DNA of 64,000 bases. Source: Miscanthus floridulus (Eukaryota; Streptophyta; Magnoliopsida; Poales; Poaceae). A program made the position numbers and the translations under genes. The notes below the pieces were generated by a model. It was not told the DNA's origin. It was given only the letters and a program-made list of their open reading frames with translations, and did not search any database. Below, in pieces: positions 11,651-22,976 of the stretch. The stretch lies in contig NC_089584.1 in NCBI RefSeq assembly GCF_019320115.1, positions 77,753,260 through 77,817,259 of the forward strand, written 5' to 3'. Numbering within the stretch: the stretch's first letter is position 1; every line of letters starts with the position of its first letter.

Positions 11651-13458
11651 CTTAGTTGCCTTGGATGCTATACCCGTAGTAGTAGTGCCTTTCGTTGCTG
11701 CCCTCCGGTGTTGTACTCTTGCCGTTGTTTTTCGTCCATAGTTGTTGAGATCGTCCGACCATAGGTGAATGATGTGCCATGAATGAGAGACTAGATGCCT
11801 ATATGATGTACCTGTATAAGACCATTGGAATGTGTATTTGGTTTATTTCGTTGTGTTTATTATGTCCATCTACTCTTAAGTTTCGTTAGACGTGATTAAT
11901 GTTTTCAAGGGTGATGTTAAGTGAGTTACAAGGGAAGTTACCATTCTGACACCAGCAGACCCAGCTATGATTGGAAAAACCTAGGACATTGTATCGACTA
12001 ATTGTGGATGTCCCAGCAGAACACTTAAATCTCTTTAAAACAAATCTATCATTGGATTTGAATTCCTTGTCCCTTATTGTGAAGGGAACCCTTGTTGTTT
12101 GAATCTTTCCTTGCAATACTCCTCTGATTCTGTGGTCTATGACCCCACCGCCTTCATAGCGTGTAAGTTGGTAATAGTTGCTTGGTTAATAGCTTATGGC
12201 GCCATGATGAAACTGAGGGCTCTCTGTGGAACAGCTGCCTCATGTGATGTTGCTCGGCATGTGCTGGTATCGAGGTTGTTGACCAAGTACCTTTACCAAG
12301 TTACACCACCATACCGCTTTTGCTACAAAATATTCTCCTTGGAAATGTTCAGGTGTTCAAACGGAAAATCCACAACGGGTTGATGAAATAGTGTCCTCTC
12401 AAAGTAAACAAGAGGAGGTGGTTTTAGAGGAAGAACGTATGGCATGGTTTTAGTTTATATGAAAGACGGATGTGGTCAAGGAAGGGAAAGAAAAGAAGAG
12501 TAGTAAGGAAAGTTAGTCGTGGATAGTCAGGAGTAATTGTAAAAGCCTGAGTGGACGTCATGTTCCATGCCCTATGTTGAGTTGACCATGCTACGCATGC
12601 TGGGGTATATCGCTGTGTGCCCTATGGATGTCGTCTATGTTGGGCCGTTTAGCTCCCAATTCTCGCGTGGCTGCAGCATCGTGCTGCACTCGCCGTCCTT
12701 GTGCACTGTGCGCTTTTCCTATTTCCTGGCATCCGGTCAGCTCTCGACCCCCATGCCTCATCCCCCATACTAGACCTCCCCCTCGCTTATCCCTCCCTTC
12801 TTTCTTCTTTTGGGGACATGGCCGCCCGCACGCTTGCCTCGTCGAGCGGACCCCCTCTCCTCTCCTCTCCCTTATCCTCTGCCCGCTTTCACAGGAAGCG
12901 CACTATGGCTGAGTTTATCCCCACAGCATGAACCATTTGTGTATCCCATCCATGCCGCCTCCACTTCTAGTGTGTTGCACACCACCTCCGTTCACCACTA
13001 TAAGATGCCCTTGGTCCTTGCTCCTCTTCTTCATCCCTATTCCCCTCGCATTCGGAGTAGAGCTACGAGATCTAGTCATCGTTCGGGGAACTAGGTTCGT
13101 CAGTCTGAGGTGATGGTGTAATCTAAGAAGAAAGGCTTTGGTGTCCAAAGAAGTTCAAGTCCACTGTTGGTTAGTTTGATCTTAGGGTTCACGATGTTTG
13201 AGTTCTTAGTCTCTAGTTTCTGGATCTGTTGGACCTACACCATGATTTGGATAATCATCTTCCTATTGTTTCTCCATTGTCCTCGTCTATCTCGACTTCT
13301 TGATTAAGCTTTGGTTGTATTAGGTTGCTCTTAACCATATATCCCTAAATCCCCATGTGGTTTAGCATTCAAAGTCATGTAATCCCTGATCTACGAAATG
13401 TAATCGCGTTTCCCCTCCTCTGGTTCTTGCTTCGAATCTCAGGACGAGATTCTTTTTA
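11651..13458 (+). other. 3' internal region of the non-autonomous element, no gene recognised
   Basis: Between the orf0-like remnant and the polypurine tract I see no protease, reverse transcriptase, integrase or chromodomain motif in any frame. The stretch 12540-13090 is C-rich and gives short Pro/Ser-rich frames in several phases at once, a sign of base composition and not of coding. It could be captured or degenerate sequence. Confidence 0.6.
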
Positions 13459-13470
13459 ATGGGGGTTGGT
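13459..13470 (+). other. Polypurine tract
   Basis: ATGGGGGTTGGT directly precedes the 3' LTR and follows GGACGAGATTC, a combination common just before the 3' LTR in plant gypsy elements. It is the plus-strand priming site. Confidence 0.8.
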
Positions 13471-16400
13471 TGTAACACCTCTAGTGTTATGAGCTTGCTT
13501 AGCACCGAGATTTAGACCTAAGAGGATTTACCAAAATGATTTTCTCAGATTTTAAAATTTAACTTATGTTTGAAAGTGTCATTTTGGTGAATTATATTGA
13601 ACAACGGGTTAATTAGTTCCTAGATGTTTTGTTTCTCTGAGTTAGTATGACATATGGACTAGTGTATGGAATGCGTAGTGGTTGAAATTAATCAGGTTTA
13701 GGCATATTAAAAATTACGGCAAAAGCGTTAAAGGCTGTTAGTTCTAGCCAAGTTATTATTATCTAAGTCAAAAACTATATAGTAGACAATGCCGATTTGA
13801 CATTCGATTTTCAACAAAAATGGTTAAGCACTGCATCTATGTTCTCGCACAATTGGTTGCAGTTAGGGGTATACTAGGACGTGGTGCAGGTCGTGGTTAC
13901 GTTAGCGTTATGACGCTCATGCAAAAATTTGGCCAAGCTTCGCTAGAATGCATTGCACCGTGTCGTTGGTGCTCTGTTTGTGAATCGGCACCTGGAGCGA
14001 GCGATCCTAGCCGCTCACCTCAACTACCTCGCCTGCTCTACTTGGTGTCGTTGCCGCACTGAATGAGCGAAGTAGGCGCCATGTGCGAATGCTCCCTCGC
14101 GTTCTTATTCGGGAGCGTTTTAATGGATGACTTACCAAGCTGGCTGCCTTCGCATTCCGCCAAGTTCGAGTCGTCCTGTTTATTTGCTGGTGCGATGATG
14201 GTGGTGCGTTCCCCTGCTATGAATCAGTCATTTGATTCATGGCGTCGCATCGCATTGCTCCTGCCGGCCATGTCATGCCAGGCCACCTTCCCCTGCCCCA
14301 AGCCACATTTATGAGGTTGGTGACAAACCGCATGGCTCCTCACTCTCTTGCTCTCTCATGCGCCAGCTTTTCCTTGCCTACCATGACTGTCTGCCTCTGT
14401 GTTGAGCAGGCCGGGTCACCTCTGAGCTGCTGGTGCTGCTCCCACTCTACACAGCTGCCCCTCCTTTTTCCTTCCCACAGTGCCAGCTGAGCCATCCAGC
14501 GGCAGCTAGCACCTTCTCCCTCTCCTACTACTACCATGCTCGGTGCCCTGGCATCCATGCCCCTTGCCCCTACACGCCCACACCCCATCATGGCCACGCT
14601 CGCCTTACCGCGCTACCCGCCCGTTGCCTCTCCAGGTTTCCCTCACACGCACACGAGCATCCACGGCACCATCCTAGCTTTGCCTCACGCTAGTCCACAG
14701 TTTCCCCAGCGCCACCCCTCCCTTCCCCGCATCGCGCACCCATGGCCACAGTCACTGCTGACCGCGCTTCCCTGCGCCACGTTCCCGCCGTGGCAGCGCC
14801 CGCGTTACCTTGGCCTGCTCCCCATGCTCCGTCCGCACTGGTGCCGGCCCTCCCCCACGCGAGCCCTCAGCCCACTCTGGACCGCTACCATGCCCGTGTG
14901 CCCACAGTGCCGCCCCCCTTTTCCCTCCCTCGCATGCACGCCGAGCCACGCTATTCTGCCCTGCTCCCTGCTGCTCGTCCCTTAGCGATCTCCCCCGCTC
15001 CTTCGCGTGTAGCGTCGATGTCCCCTCCTGTTCGACTGCTGCTACTGTTCACGGCTGCCGCTACCCCATAGCTCACGCCATGGTCGCGCCCACCGTTGCC
15101 CTGCCCCCTCGTGTGCGTGCATGAGCTCCTCGGTCCACACTAGACCTGCGGCCCCTCGGCACGCCCGAGCCATAGCAGCCCACCGTCGTCCGCGCGGGGC
15201 TACTCCTGCTGCGATTCCGTCGTGGGGCTCCGCTCCACGAACCACTCTACGCCGTCCCGTGCCTCCTCTGTTCATTGAAGAAGAAGAGAAGGGTGAGAAT
15301 CCAAGTAGAAATTTTGTACAGGGTTCTAGGTGTAAAATATGTGACTCACATGGATAGTGCGTTTGTACTGCGGTTTGATTTGAGGAAAGGTCGGGGGCCC
15401 TCATGCAAATTTGCCATCGCACCTGTGGGCTCATCCACGCTGGGTGGCCTGCCTGCCTAGGCCGTCCGTGCTATCTACCCGCGCTGAGGCCGCCGTTCGT
15501 GTCGCACGCTGGGCCGATCTGCCATCGACATGCCTAGGCCGCTCGTGCCCCCACCACTTGGGCCATGGTTGCCCGTCTGGGCCGGTCTTGTGCCACCTGG
15601 CTGGGCCACTGCCTGTGCCTAGGCCACGCACTGTGCACTTGGGTCGCGCATCCGCTGGGCCGATTTGATGGCCGCTGGCCTTTAATTTCTAAAGCAATTG
15701 CTAAATTAGTTTCTAAAATAAACTTGTAAAATCAATATAAATTTGTGTAGTTGTCCAAAAATTATGAAACTAATTTTGTTAAGTTTCTAAAATCATGATC
15801 TATCTAATAGTGTATTTTGTTCGCATAGGTTTGGTATGTTTTTAGGATTTCTCTAATTACTTTAATAGGCTTAATATTGTTAAAATGTGAACTTGTAGGA
15901 ATTTCCGCGATAAATCAGTGATAGTGTTGACTCTGAAAATTTTATAGTAAATTACTAACATTATTAGTTGCTCAATGTAATTTTTGTAGCACCAGGATAA
16001 TTAGGTTGCTAGACAGATAACGATGCCCTATTTCGAATAAAGATTAAATTGATATAATGGAATAAAGAAACAACTTGGGTTTGTATAACTAAAACATTTG
16101 TTGGGAAACAACACCTTATTCGACAACATGGATATGTAGCCTAAGTACGGTCATCATTAGAACTAGCTTGTTAACTTGAAAGGCGTAAATCGTATTTTAC
16201 GAGTCACGATTGTAGTTGATTAATTATGTCTTTGCACTGCATCGTATTGCATATCATAATAGGGACGTCGATGGATCGCGGAGTCATCGGGAGTTGCTGG
16301 AGAAATGGTGCTTTTGGAGATCATGTCGCCATGATGGAATGCTAACTTCTAATTAAATCTTACCCAAGCAAGCCCCGATGCATAACCCCTACTTTTCTAC

Positions 16401-17897
16401 ACTTTAAATTATATTTGTGCATTAAGTTTTAAGGAGTTGAATGAAACCCACTTGCATATATATATCTTTATCCTTTGAGTCTTACTAGTATGACAGGATC
16501 ATGGAGATTGCTATGCTACAGGACTCCAGTAGAAGTCGAATGATTGCCTGTCACCCACGAGAGATAGGAAATATATTACTATATTATGATCACTTAGAAA
16601 ATATAAACGGTGGAAAGGAAAAATGGTGACCGGACAGAGATTTGGTTTGGGTATTGGTGGGTATAAGAGGTTGTGTCCTACGGTCAACGGGGCATGGCTT
16701 GGTTACACCGTTTTCCCCTGTCTATGTCAGTTAAGGATCGGCCGTTGCATAAGACTCTAGGCAAATCACAGACTTATTATCCCAGGCACATACTTGGGTA
16801 TGGGCGCTTGGAAGACTTGTTACTCTCTTGTCATGGGTTCCAGCTCTTTTTGGACCGATTGCCAGGGTGGTTTTTGGGTTATGAGGTCCTTGCACCGCAT
16901 TGAGTCTGGGACTCAGGGACGGGGGCTTAGAGTCCTAGTTTGGACAGGGATCTAGACCCCATGATAGGAGGGTAGTGGGTTGGTCCTGCTTGTGCCTAGG
17001 GTACAAGCAGGGTATTTGTTTTTTAGGTACCCCACTGGGGGCATTGATTTGTGAATCGCCGGCGTTCCGGTACAGCTTATCTACGACCTAGCACCGTAGT
17101 AAGAACAGGAAGATGAAAGATGGTAAAAGGAAATCTGGTTCCTTACCACCTGCTTGAAAGTAGCACAGGTGCTTACATAGAATGGTTAGTTAATGAACTA
17201 ATGTGACTGTTAATAAAAATCAAATATAAGGACGCACGCTTAGTAATGCTTCCTGCAGATGCAATAAATCCACAAGTCAGATAGCTTTGCATATCCTTGT
17301 AGTCTTTTCTTTTCTTCTGTCGGGTAAGTCTTGCTGAGTACAATTGAGTACTCAGGGTTTTATTTCCCCCTATTGTAGGTGACAACTGACAGGTGAAGGC
17401 TAGAGCTGACCTTTGTGTGTGGATTCCTCCTGGTGGGCTTAGAGAGGATTCCTTTACGCTGTGATTATAGTCTTTATTTATAACTCTCACCAAATGTTTT
17501 AACAAATGAAAGTTTTATAATCTATTATCGTAGTTTATATATCAATATGTCATCACGTCATAAATAGATGTTTAATTCCGCTGTAACTCTATTCACATGT
17601 TTATATTCTGTTGTTTAATTAAATTATTCATACCCTGCTAATATGATTACATTCCGCTGTTATAACAATAAATATTATACTCTGATGTGGTATTAAAAGT
17701 GATGTAAGAAATGGTTAAGAAATGGTGTAAGCTTTATTCTCTTATTTGTGATCCTGATAGAAAAAATGTGGATTTACGGGTTCTCGCCTGCGGTGTGCCC
17801 GACGAAACTGTGTAATTTAGTGTTCTCCCTTGAGTACTTAGTGTCTAATGGAAGACAAGTACTCCTAGAAGGCATTAGATTAGGCGGTTCTACCACA
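13471..17897 (+). repeat. 3' LTR of the non-autonomous element
   Basis: A 4427-bp LTR, TGTAACACC...TACCACA, uninterrupted and therefore the reference copy for this family in the window. It aligns with 4373-9972 (minus the nested solo LTR) and, reversed, with 70-3873. The C-rich island lies at about 14220-15670. The Pro/Ala-rich frames at 14433-15124 come from that island and overlap in all three phases. Confidence 0.93.
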
Positions 17898-18410
17898 CGC
17901 ATGGCCCTAGCGACCGCGACCAAGGGGACGTCTTCAATCACCGACTACTTCACCAAAATGAAGGGCCTTGCTGAGGAGATGGCATCGGCGGGCTGGAATC
18001 TAGAAGATGAGGAGCTCATGTCGTACATCCTCACCGGCCTCGACCTCGAGTTCAACCCCTTTGTCTCCGCCATCATCGCAAGGGTCGAACCCATTACTAT
18101 TGGTGAGCTTTACACTTAACTAGTTAGTTTTGAACAGCACATGGAGCTGCATGGCGGGGGACCTCATTCCTCAGCCAACATGGTGGCCAAAGGAGGCCGT
18201 GGAGGTGGCAACCCTAACGGTGGCCGTGGCCGTGGCCATGGCCGCGGTGGTTTTGGACGTGGCCAGAAGGGTGGCCATGATGGTAGCCATGGTGGAGGAC
18301 CGACTGTTACTTGCTAGTTGTGCGGCAAGGATGGTCACACGGTGATGAAGTGCTACAAACGTTTTGATGCATCGTTCACTGGTCTGCCCTAGAAGAGTGC
18401 GTCCTTGGCC
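17898..18410 (+). pseudogene. Copia gag, C-terminal part with zinc knuckle
   Basis: The Copia gag continues after the 13.5-kb insertion. A helical capsid part (TDYFTKMKGLAEEMASAG, 17941 on) is followed by a Gly/Arg-rich stretch (18160-18290). Then comes a CCHC zinc knuckle around 18306-18350 (C-x2-C-x4-H-x4-C) whose first spacer contains a TAG stop. Further stops are TAA at 18117 and TAG at about 18391. Each lies where Gln fits the family (CAA or CAG), so C to T changes are the simple explanation. Confidence 0.87.
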
Positions 18411-20110
18411 ATGACTTCATATGGAGTTGACACGAACTGGTATGTCGACTCGGGCGCCACCGATCACGTGACCAGCGAGCTCGAGAAGCTCACTGTCCAC
18501 GACAAGTATGGCAGGCACGATCGGGTCCATTCCACTAGCAGTTTTAGGTATGGAGATTGATCGCATTGGTTCTAGCATTTTGCGTACCCCAACTAGTAAT
18601 ATTCATCTTCATAAAATTCTTCATGTTTCTCAAGCTAACAAAAGTTTGCTTTCTGTTCATCGTCTTACATGTGACAATAATGCCTTCCTAGAGTTTCATC
18701 CAAATCAATTTTTTTATCAAGGAACAGGGAATGAGGAAGTCCCTTCTCAGAGGCAAATGTGAAGGAGGTCTTTACCCGTTGAAGTCGAGTCCAAATAAGC
18801 AAGCGCTTGGCATCATCAAGTCGTCTGCCACCTTGTGGCATCATAGATTAGGCCATGCATCTACTCCTGTAGTTCAGCAGGTCCTTAATCGCCATAAGCT
18901 TCCTTTTGTCAAGAGTTCCAATAAAAACAATATCTGTGATGCATGTCAGATGGGCAAAAGTCACCAATTGCTCTATCCAAGGTCAACTAGTGTGTCTACT
19001 AGTCCCTTGGATCTTGTTTATCAGATGTTTGGGGCCCTTCACCTTCTTCCATTGGACACAATTCATATTATGTTAGCTTTATCGATGATTATAGCAAATT
19101 TACATGGATATATTTTCTACGTCACAAATTTGAAGTCTTTCAATGTTTTCGTGATTTTCAGCACCTTGCTGAGTGCCAATTTAGCCGCAAAATCCTTACC
19201 ATGCAAACCGATTGGGGGCGATATCAATCGTTAAATACCTTTTTCAATCGGGTTGGCATAACACATCACGTCTCATGCCCTCATGCTTACCAGCAAAACG
19301 GATCGGCCAAGTGGAAACACCGTCACATAGTAGAAGTTGGGTTGTCTTTGTTTGCTCATGCTTCCATGCCTCTCAAAATTTGGGACGAGGCCTTTGCTAC
19401 CGCTGTGTTTCTTATCAATAGGCTTCCTTCTAGAGTAATTCATAATGAAACCCCACATTAGCGCCTCCTTCATCAACAGCCTGACTACTCTTTTCTACGC
19501 ACGTTTGGCTACGCCTACTGGCCGAACTTGAGACCATACAACACAAGAAAATTAGCCTTCTAATCTAAACAATGCGTTTTTCTTGGTTATAGCAATTTAC
19601 ACAAGGGCTTTAAGTGCCTAGATCCGTCTGCTGGCCGGGTGTATATCTCCCGTGATGTTGTTTTTGATGAGCATGTTTTCCCTTTTGCCAAACTTCATCC
19701 AAATGCTGGTGCTCGTCTCCGAGTTGAGTTGTCTATTCTTCCTGATGCATTAGTCAATCCCAATGCTAGGTTTGGGGATGCAACTTTGCTAAATCGATGT
19801 GATAATGCTCCAACTGATGACAATGGAGCCAGCCAAAGTATTTTTGTGGATGATGCAGGCATACATGGTGATTCTGTTAGTGAACATCCGGGTTCATTTG
19901 GTGCAAATCCGGGTTCATTTGGTCGTCATTTCATGTGTCACCTCCTGGCGACAACCACGGCGTGGGTCTTGAAGCGGATTCGTTGCACGCCGACACGTCG
20001 GCGTCCTCCGCATCAGCCCCGGGATCCACGTGGATTTCTTCTCAGCGTCGCGTGGCGTCAACGACCGATCAGGCGGGATCTTCTGCATCTTCTTTCCCGC
20101 TGCACATGAC
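18411..20110 (+). pseudogene. Copia pol: protease and integrase
   Basis: The protease active site WYVDSGATDH lies near 18440-18470. A frameshift near 18530 and another near 18720 follow. The GAG-pre-integrase HHCC finger (HHRLGHAS ... CDACQMGK) is at about 18838-18960. The integrase catalytic core is broken by frameshifts between 19030 and 19230. Its later part (HAYQQNGSAKWKHRH) reads at 19201-19461 and stops at TAG 19459. The C-terminal integrase part ([30 protein letters not shown]) continues to about 19800. An acidic linker with a small direct repeat ([11 protein letters not shown], about 19890-19925) leads toward the reverse transcriptase. Confidence 0.85.
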
Positions 20111-20135
20111 TCCTACCTCGTCGCCACAGCCGTAG

Positions 20136-21200
20136 ATGGATCCGAGCGCCAGGGGGCAGGATCAGTTGTCGCTTGAGTCCGTGTCGCCTGGGTCGTCTGC
20201 GGCTGATGCTCCTGTTGTTGATCCTACGACCTCCACCGCAAGTGATGCTCCTTCTCACCCTGCCACACAACTCCAGCACGGTATACATAAACCAAAAATT
20301 TACACTGATGGCACTGTTAGATGGGGTATGTTTGCAGTGTCTGCAGGTGAACCAAATACTATTGATGAGGCTTTGCAAGATCAGAAGTGGGTAGCGGCTA
20401 TGAATAGTGAACATAGTGCCTTGTTACAAAATAGAACTTGGCACCTTGTTCCTCCTCCCAAAGGCAAGAATATTATTGACTGTAAGTGGGTCTACAAGAT
20501 CAAGAGGAAGGCTGACGGCGCGATAGACTGATATAAAGCACGCTTAGTAGCCAAGGGTTACACACAACTCTATGGCATTGACTATGAAGACACTTTCAGT
20601 CCGGTAGTCAAAACTGCTACTATAAGACTCATACTTTCCATTGCAGTTTCCAGGGGTTGGTCACTGAGACAACTTGACGTTCAGAATGCCTTTCTTCATG
20701 GAGTTCTAGAAGAAGTGTATATGCGGCAACCACCGGGATATGCAGATAAGTCTCATCCAAATTTTGTTTGCAAGCTGGATAAGGCCATCTATGGTCTCAA
20801 GCAAGCACCACGTGCTTGGTACGCACGGTTGTGTAGTAAGCTTGAAGCTCTGGGATTCGTGTCTTCCAAGGTAGACACATCTTTATTTTACTACAATGAA
20901 GGAAGGCATATAATATTTATTCTAGTCTATGTAGATGACATCATTGTGGCAAGTTCCTCACCAGAAGCCACAAATGCTCTACTCAAGGACTTGGAGAAAG
21001 AGTTTTCCTTGAAGGACCTTGGTGAGTTGCACTATTTTCTGGGAATTGAAGTAAAGAAAAATTCGGATGGGTTAGTCTTGTCACAAGGAAAGTATGCTGA
21101 AGACATTATCAAGCGAGCCGGTATGAATCATAGCAAGTCAGTCTCCCTTGTCTACTGTCGACAAGCTCAGCGCCACCGAAGGAGAGAAACTTGGGCCTGA
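20136..21200 (+). pseudogene. Copia pol: reverse transcriptase
   Basis: RVT_2-type reverse transcriptase. Visible blocks are [64 protein letters not shown] and the catalytic YVDD at 20928-20939. A TGA at 20529-20531 (probably CGA originally) interrupts the fingers region. A frameshift near 21150 leads into the next segment. This is the best preserved part of the element apart from RNase H. Confidence 0.93.
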
Positions 21201-21872
21201 GGATTCTACAAGGTATAGAAGCATTGTTGGGGCTTTACAATATCTAACGCTTACTCAGCCAGATATCTCCTTTGCAGTAAATAAAGTGTGCCAATTCCTT
21301 CATGCTCCCACTACCTTGCATTGAAGTGCGGTGAAAAGAATACTTCGGTATATACATGGCACACTGAAACTTGGGTTGAATATCAGACGCTCAAGCTCTA
21401 TGATGGTGAGTGCATTTTCAGATGCTGATTGGGCAGGTTGTGTTGATGACCTCCGCTCGACTGGAGGTTTTGCTGTGTTTCTTGGTTGCAATCTGATTTC
21501 ATGGTGTGCAAGGAAACAAGCAATAGTGTCTCGCTCAAGTACTGGAGCCGAATACAAAGCTCTTGCTAATGCCACTGCAGAGATGATGTGGGTTCAGAAG
21601 TTGTTGACTGAGTTGAAGATCCAACATCCTCCTGCAGCGCGATTGTGGTGTGATAATCTAGGGGCTACTTATCTCTATGCTAATCATGTTTTTCATGCAA
21701 GAACAAAACACATAGAGATTGATTTTCATTTTATCGGAGAAAGGGCAGCTTAGAAGTTGCTAAGTATTCGGTTCATAAACTCAGCAGATCAATTAGCAGA
21801 TGGTTTTACTAAACCATTGACATTGGCGAAGTTGATCCAGTTTAGAAGCAATCTCAACCTAGTGGCTGGTTA
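21201..21872 (+). pseudogene. Copia pol: RNase H end
   Basis: The connection segment ([20 protein letters not shown], 21220-21280) is followed by RNase HI with SDADWAGC (21418 on), STGAEYKAL (21538 on) and CDNLGATYL (21650 on), which supply the Asp-Glu-Asp catalytic set. A TGA at 21322 replaces a conserved Trp, and a TAG occurs at 21751. The frame continues through ADQLADGFTKPL, the usual Copia Pol C-terminus, close to the polypurine tract. Confidence 0.92.
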
Positions 21873-21874
21873 AG

Positions 21875-21886
21875 ATTGAGAGGGGG
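21875..21886 (+). other. Copia polypurine tract
   Basis: ATTGAGAGGGGG lies immediately 5' of the 3' LTR start TGTTAAGATGACG (21887). Both position and composition fit plus-strand priming. Confidence 0.9.
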
Positions 21887-22094
21887 TGTTAAGATGACGT
21901 GTTAGTCTGTGTCTAGGTTCATTGTATAGTACCTAGATTATTGTACAAGGTAAGTTAGTTGGATCTAGATAGATTGGATATATACTTTCTGTTGTAAACA
22001 ATGACCTTGTACATGCCACCATGGGGATTGTTCCCGTGTATATAAACACGTAGCCGAGAGCCCCAAAGGGTATCTCGTTCCACCCAAATTCACA
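21887..22094 (+). repeat. Copia 3' LTR (208 bp) with TATA box
   Basis: The LTR runs TGTTAAGATG...AAATTCACA and matches the two 5' LTR fragments. A TATA box, GTATATAAAC, lies at about 22038-22047. In the 5' LTR the corresponding site is where the solo LTR 70-3873 landed. The base after the LTR begins CTTCC, the presumed target duplication, whose partner is off the left edge. Confidence 0.9.
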
Positions 22095-22721
22095 CTTCCT
22101 TCCCCTTATCTTCTCGGCACGCCAAAGTCCCTTCAAAGTTTGTCCAGAATCTGCATGACATTGACTTAACCTCATACCAAGCAGGGGATATAAACTTCCT
22201 CTTCAACTCACTCTCTTATGTTTCATTCACAAACCAATAAGATATTACGATTAAAAATCAAACTGGCACTTTAGTTCCCTCCCTCAACTCTCGTCACTGA
22301 GTACGCAATTTATCGAACACGCCGCAAAGGTTATACACCCAACAGTGATGTGACTGGTGTCGATGCAAAGGTCATACCGCAACAGTGGTGTCGACGCGGT
22401 CCTGATAGTAGAGGTAGAATGCGTAGCCGACGTCCATGCAGGCGCACACGATGATACGAACACGGCCGCAACAGGCTGCCATGAATACTTGTCGCCCAGT
22501 GATGATGACAGTTGATACGGGTTCTAGCTCAAAATCTGCGGCCGCCTCGTTTATATCCAGTCTTGCCAATCACCTTTGGGGCTGCGGTAAGGTGTAGTAA
22601 TTCCGTTCCAGTCATTCTGTCAAGTAATGGAACTATCTACGTGTAAATGTGTAATAAAGTATGGATTATTGTTAGTAAAATAGTTCACGGTATCTTGTAA
22701 AGTTTGGGTGATTATTAGATA
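22095..22721. other. Unique intergenic sequence, no gene assigned
   Basis: Sequence between the Copia element and the Stowaway MITE that is not repeated elsewhere in the window. A 65-codon minus-strand frame (22372-22569, MARLDINEAAADFELEP...) is open in a locally GC-rich patch. It has no family I recognise, so it may be a gene remnant or chance. Confidence 0.5.
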
Positions 22722-22877
22722 CTTCTTTCATTTCAAATTATAAGACGTTTGACTTTTTTTTACCCTAAGTTTGACTACTCGTCTTATTCAAAAAATTTAT
22801 GCAAATTTTTGAATAAGATGAGGGGTCAAATTTAGTGTAAAAAAAGTCAAACGTCTTATAATTTGAGATGGAGGAAG
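22722..22877. mobile_element. Stowaway-like MITE (Tc1/mariner), 156 bp
   Basis: Nearly perfect hairpin. The left end carries CAAATTATAAGACGTTTGAC and the right end its reverse complement, finishing ATGGAGGAAG. TA is present at both flanks (22720-22721 and 22878-22879). The end resembles the grass Stowaway consensus CTCCCTCCRTYYCAAATTATA with some decay. It has no coding capacity and would be moved by a mariner-type transposase elsewhere. Confidence 0.92.
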
Positions 22878-22976
22878 TAGTAAAATAGTTGCTTCTAATT
22901 GAGCCAGATTGTTGTCATACATGTTCCTATACGCTCTAGTTTCAGGCTCTTCTTCTACATTTCCCTGCAATCTGCG

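Larger units (their letters stand above)
4373..17897 (+). mobile_element. Non-autonomous LTR retrotransposon with very long LTRs, inserted in the Copia gag
   Basis: Two LTRs beginning TGTAACACCTCTAGTGTTA (4373 and 13471) and ending TACCACA (9972 and 17897) surround a 3.5-kb internal region. That region has a Met-type primer site and a polypurine tract but no protease, reverse transcriptase or integrase. Flanks are TGCAT (4368-4372) and CGCAT (17898-17902), a 5-bp duplication with one difference. The Copia gag frame resumes correctly across it. Such elements move with enzymes from an autonomous partner. The TGTAACACC ends and the primer and polypurine sites suggest a chromovirus-related partner (inference). 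The 5' LTR carries a later solo LTR (6717-7911). Confidence 0.93.
1..22094 (+). mobile_element. Ty1/copia LTR retrotransposon, Ale/Retrofit-like, twice interrupted
   Basis: The element is recognised by order: short LTR, initiator-Met type primer site, gag, protease, integrase, reverse transcriptase, RNase H, polypurine tract, LTR. Integrase precedes reverse transcriptase, which defines Ty1/copia. Its own pieces are 1-69, 3874-4372 and 17898-22094, about 4.8 kb in total. The 5' LTR begins roughly 80 bases left of the window, judged by alignment to the 3' LTR. A solo LTR (70-3873) and a 13.5-kb LTR element (4373-17897) fill the gaps. The coding region has many stops and several frameshifts, so it is dead. 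The Ale/Retrofit assignment (Hopscotch relatives) comes from the short LTR and the gag style and is tentative. Confidence 0.9.
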
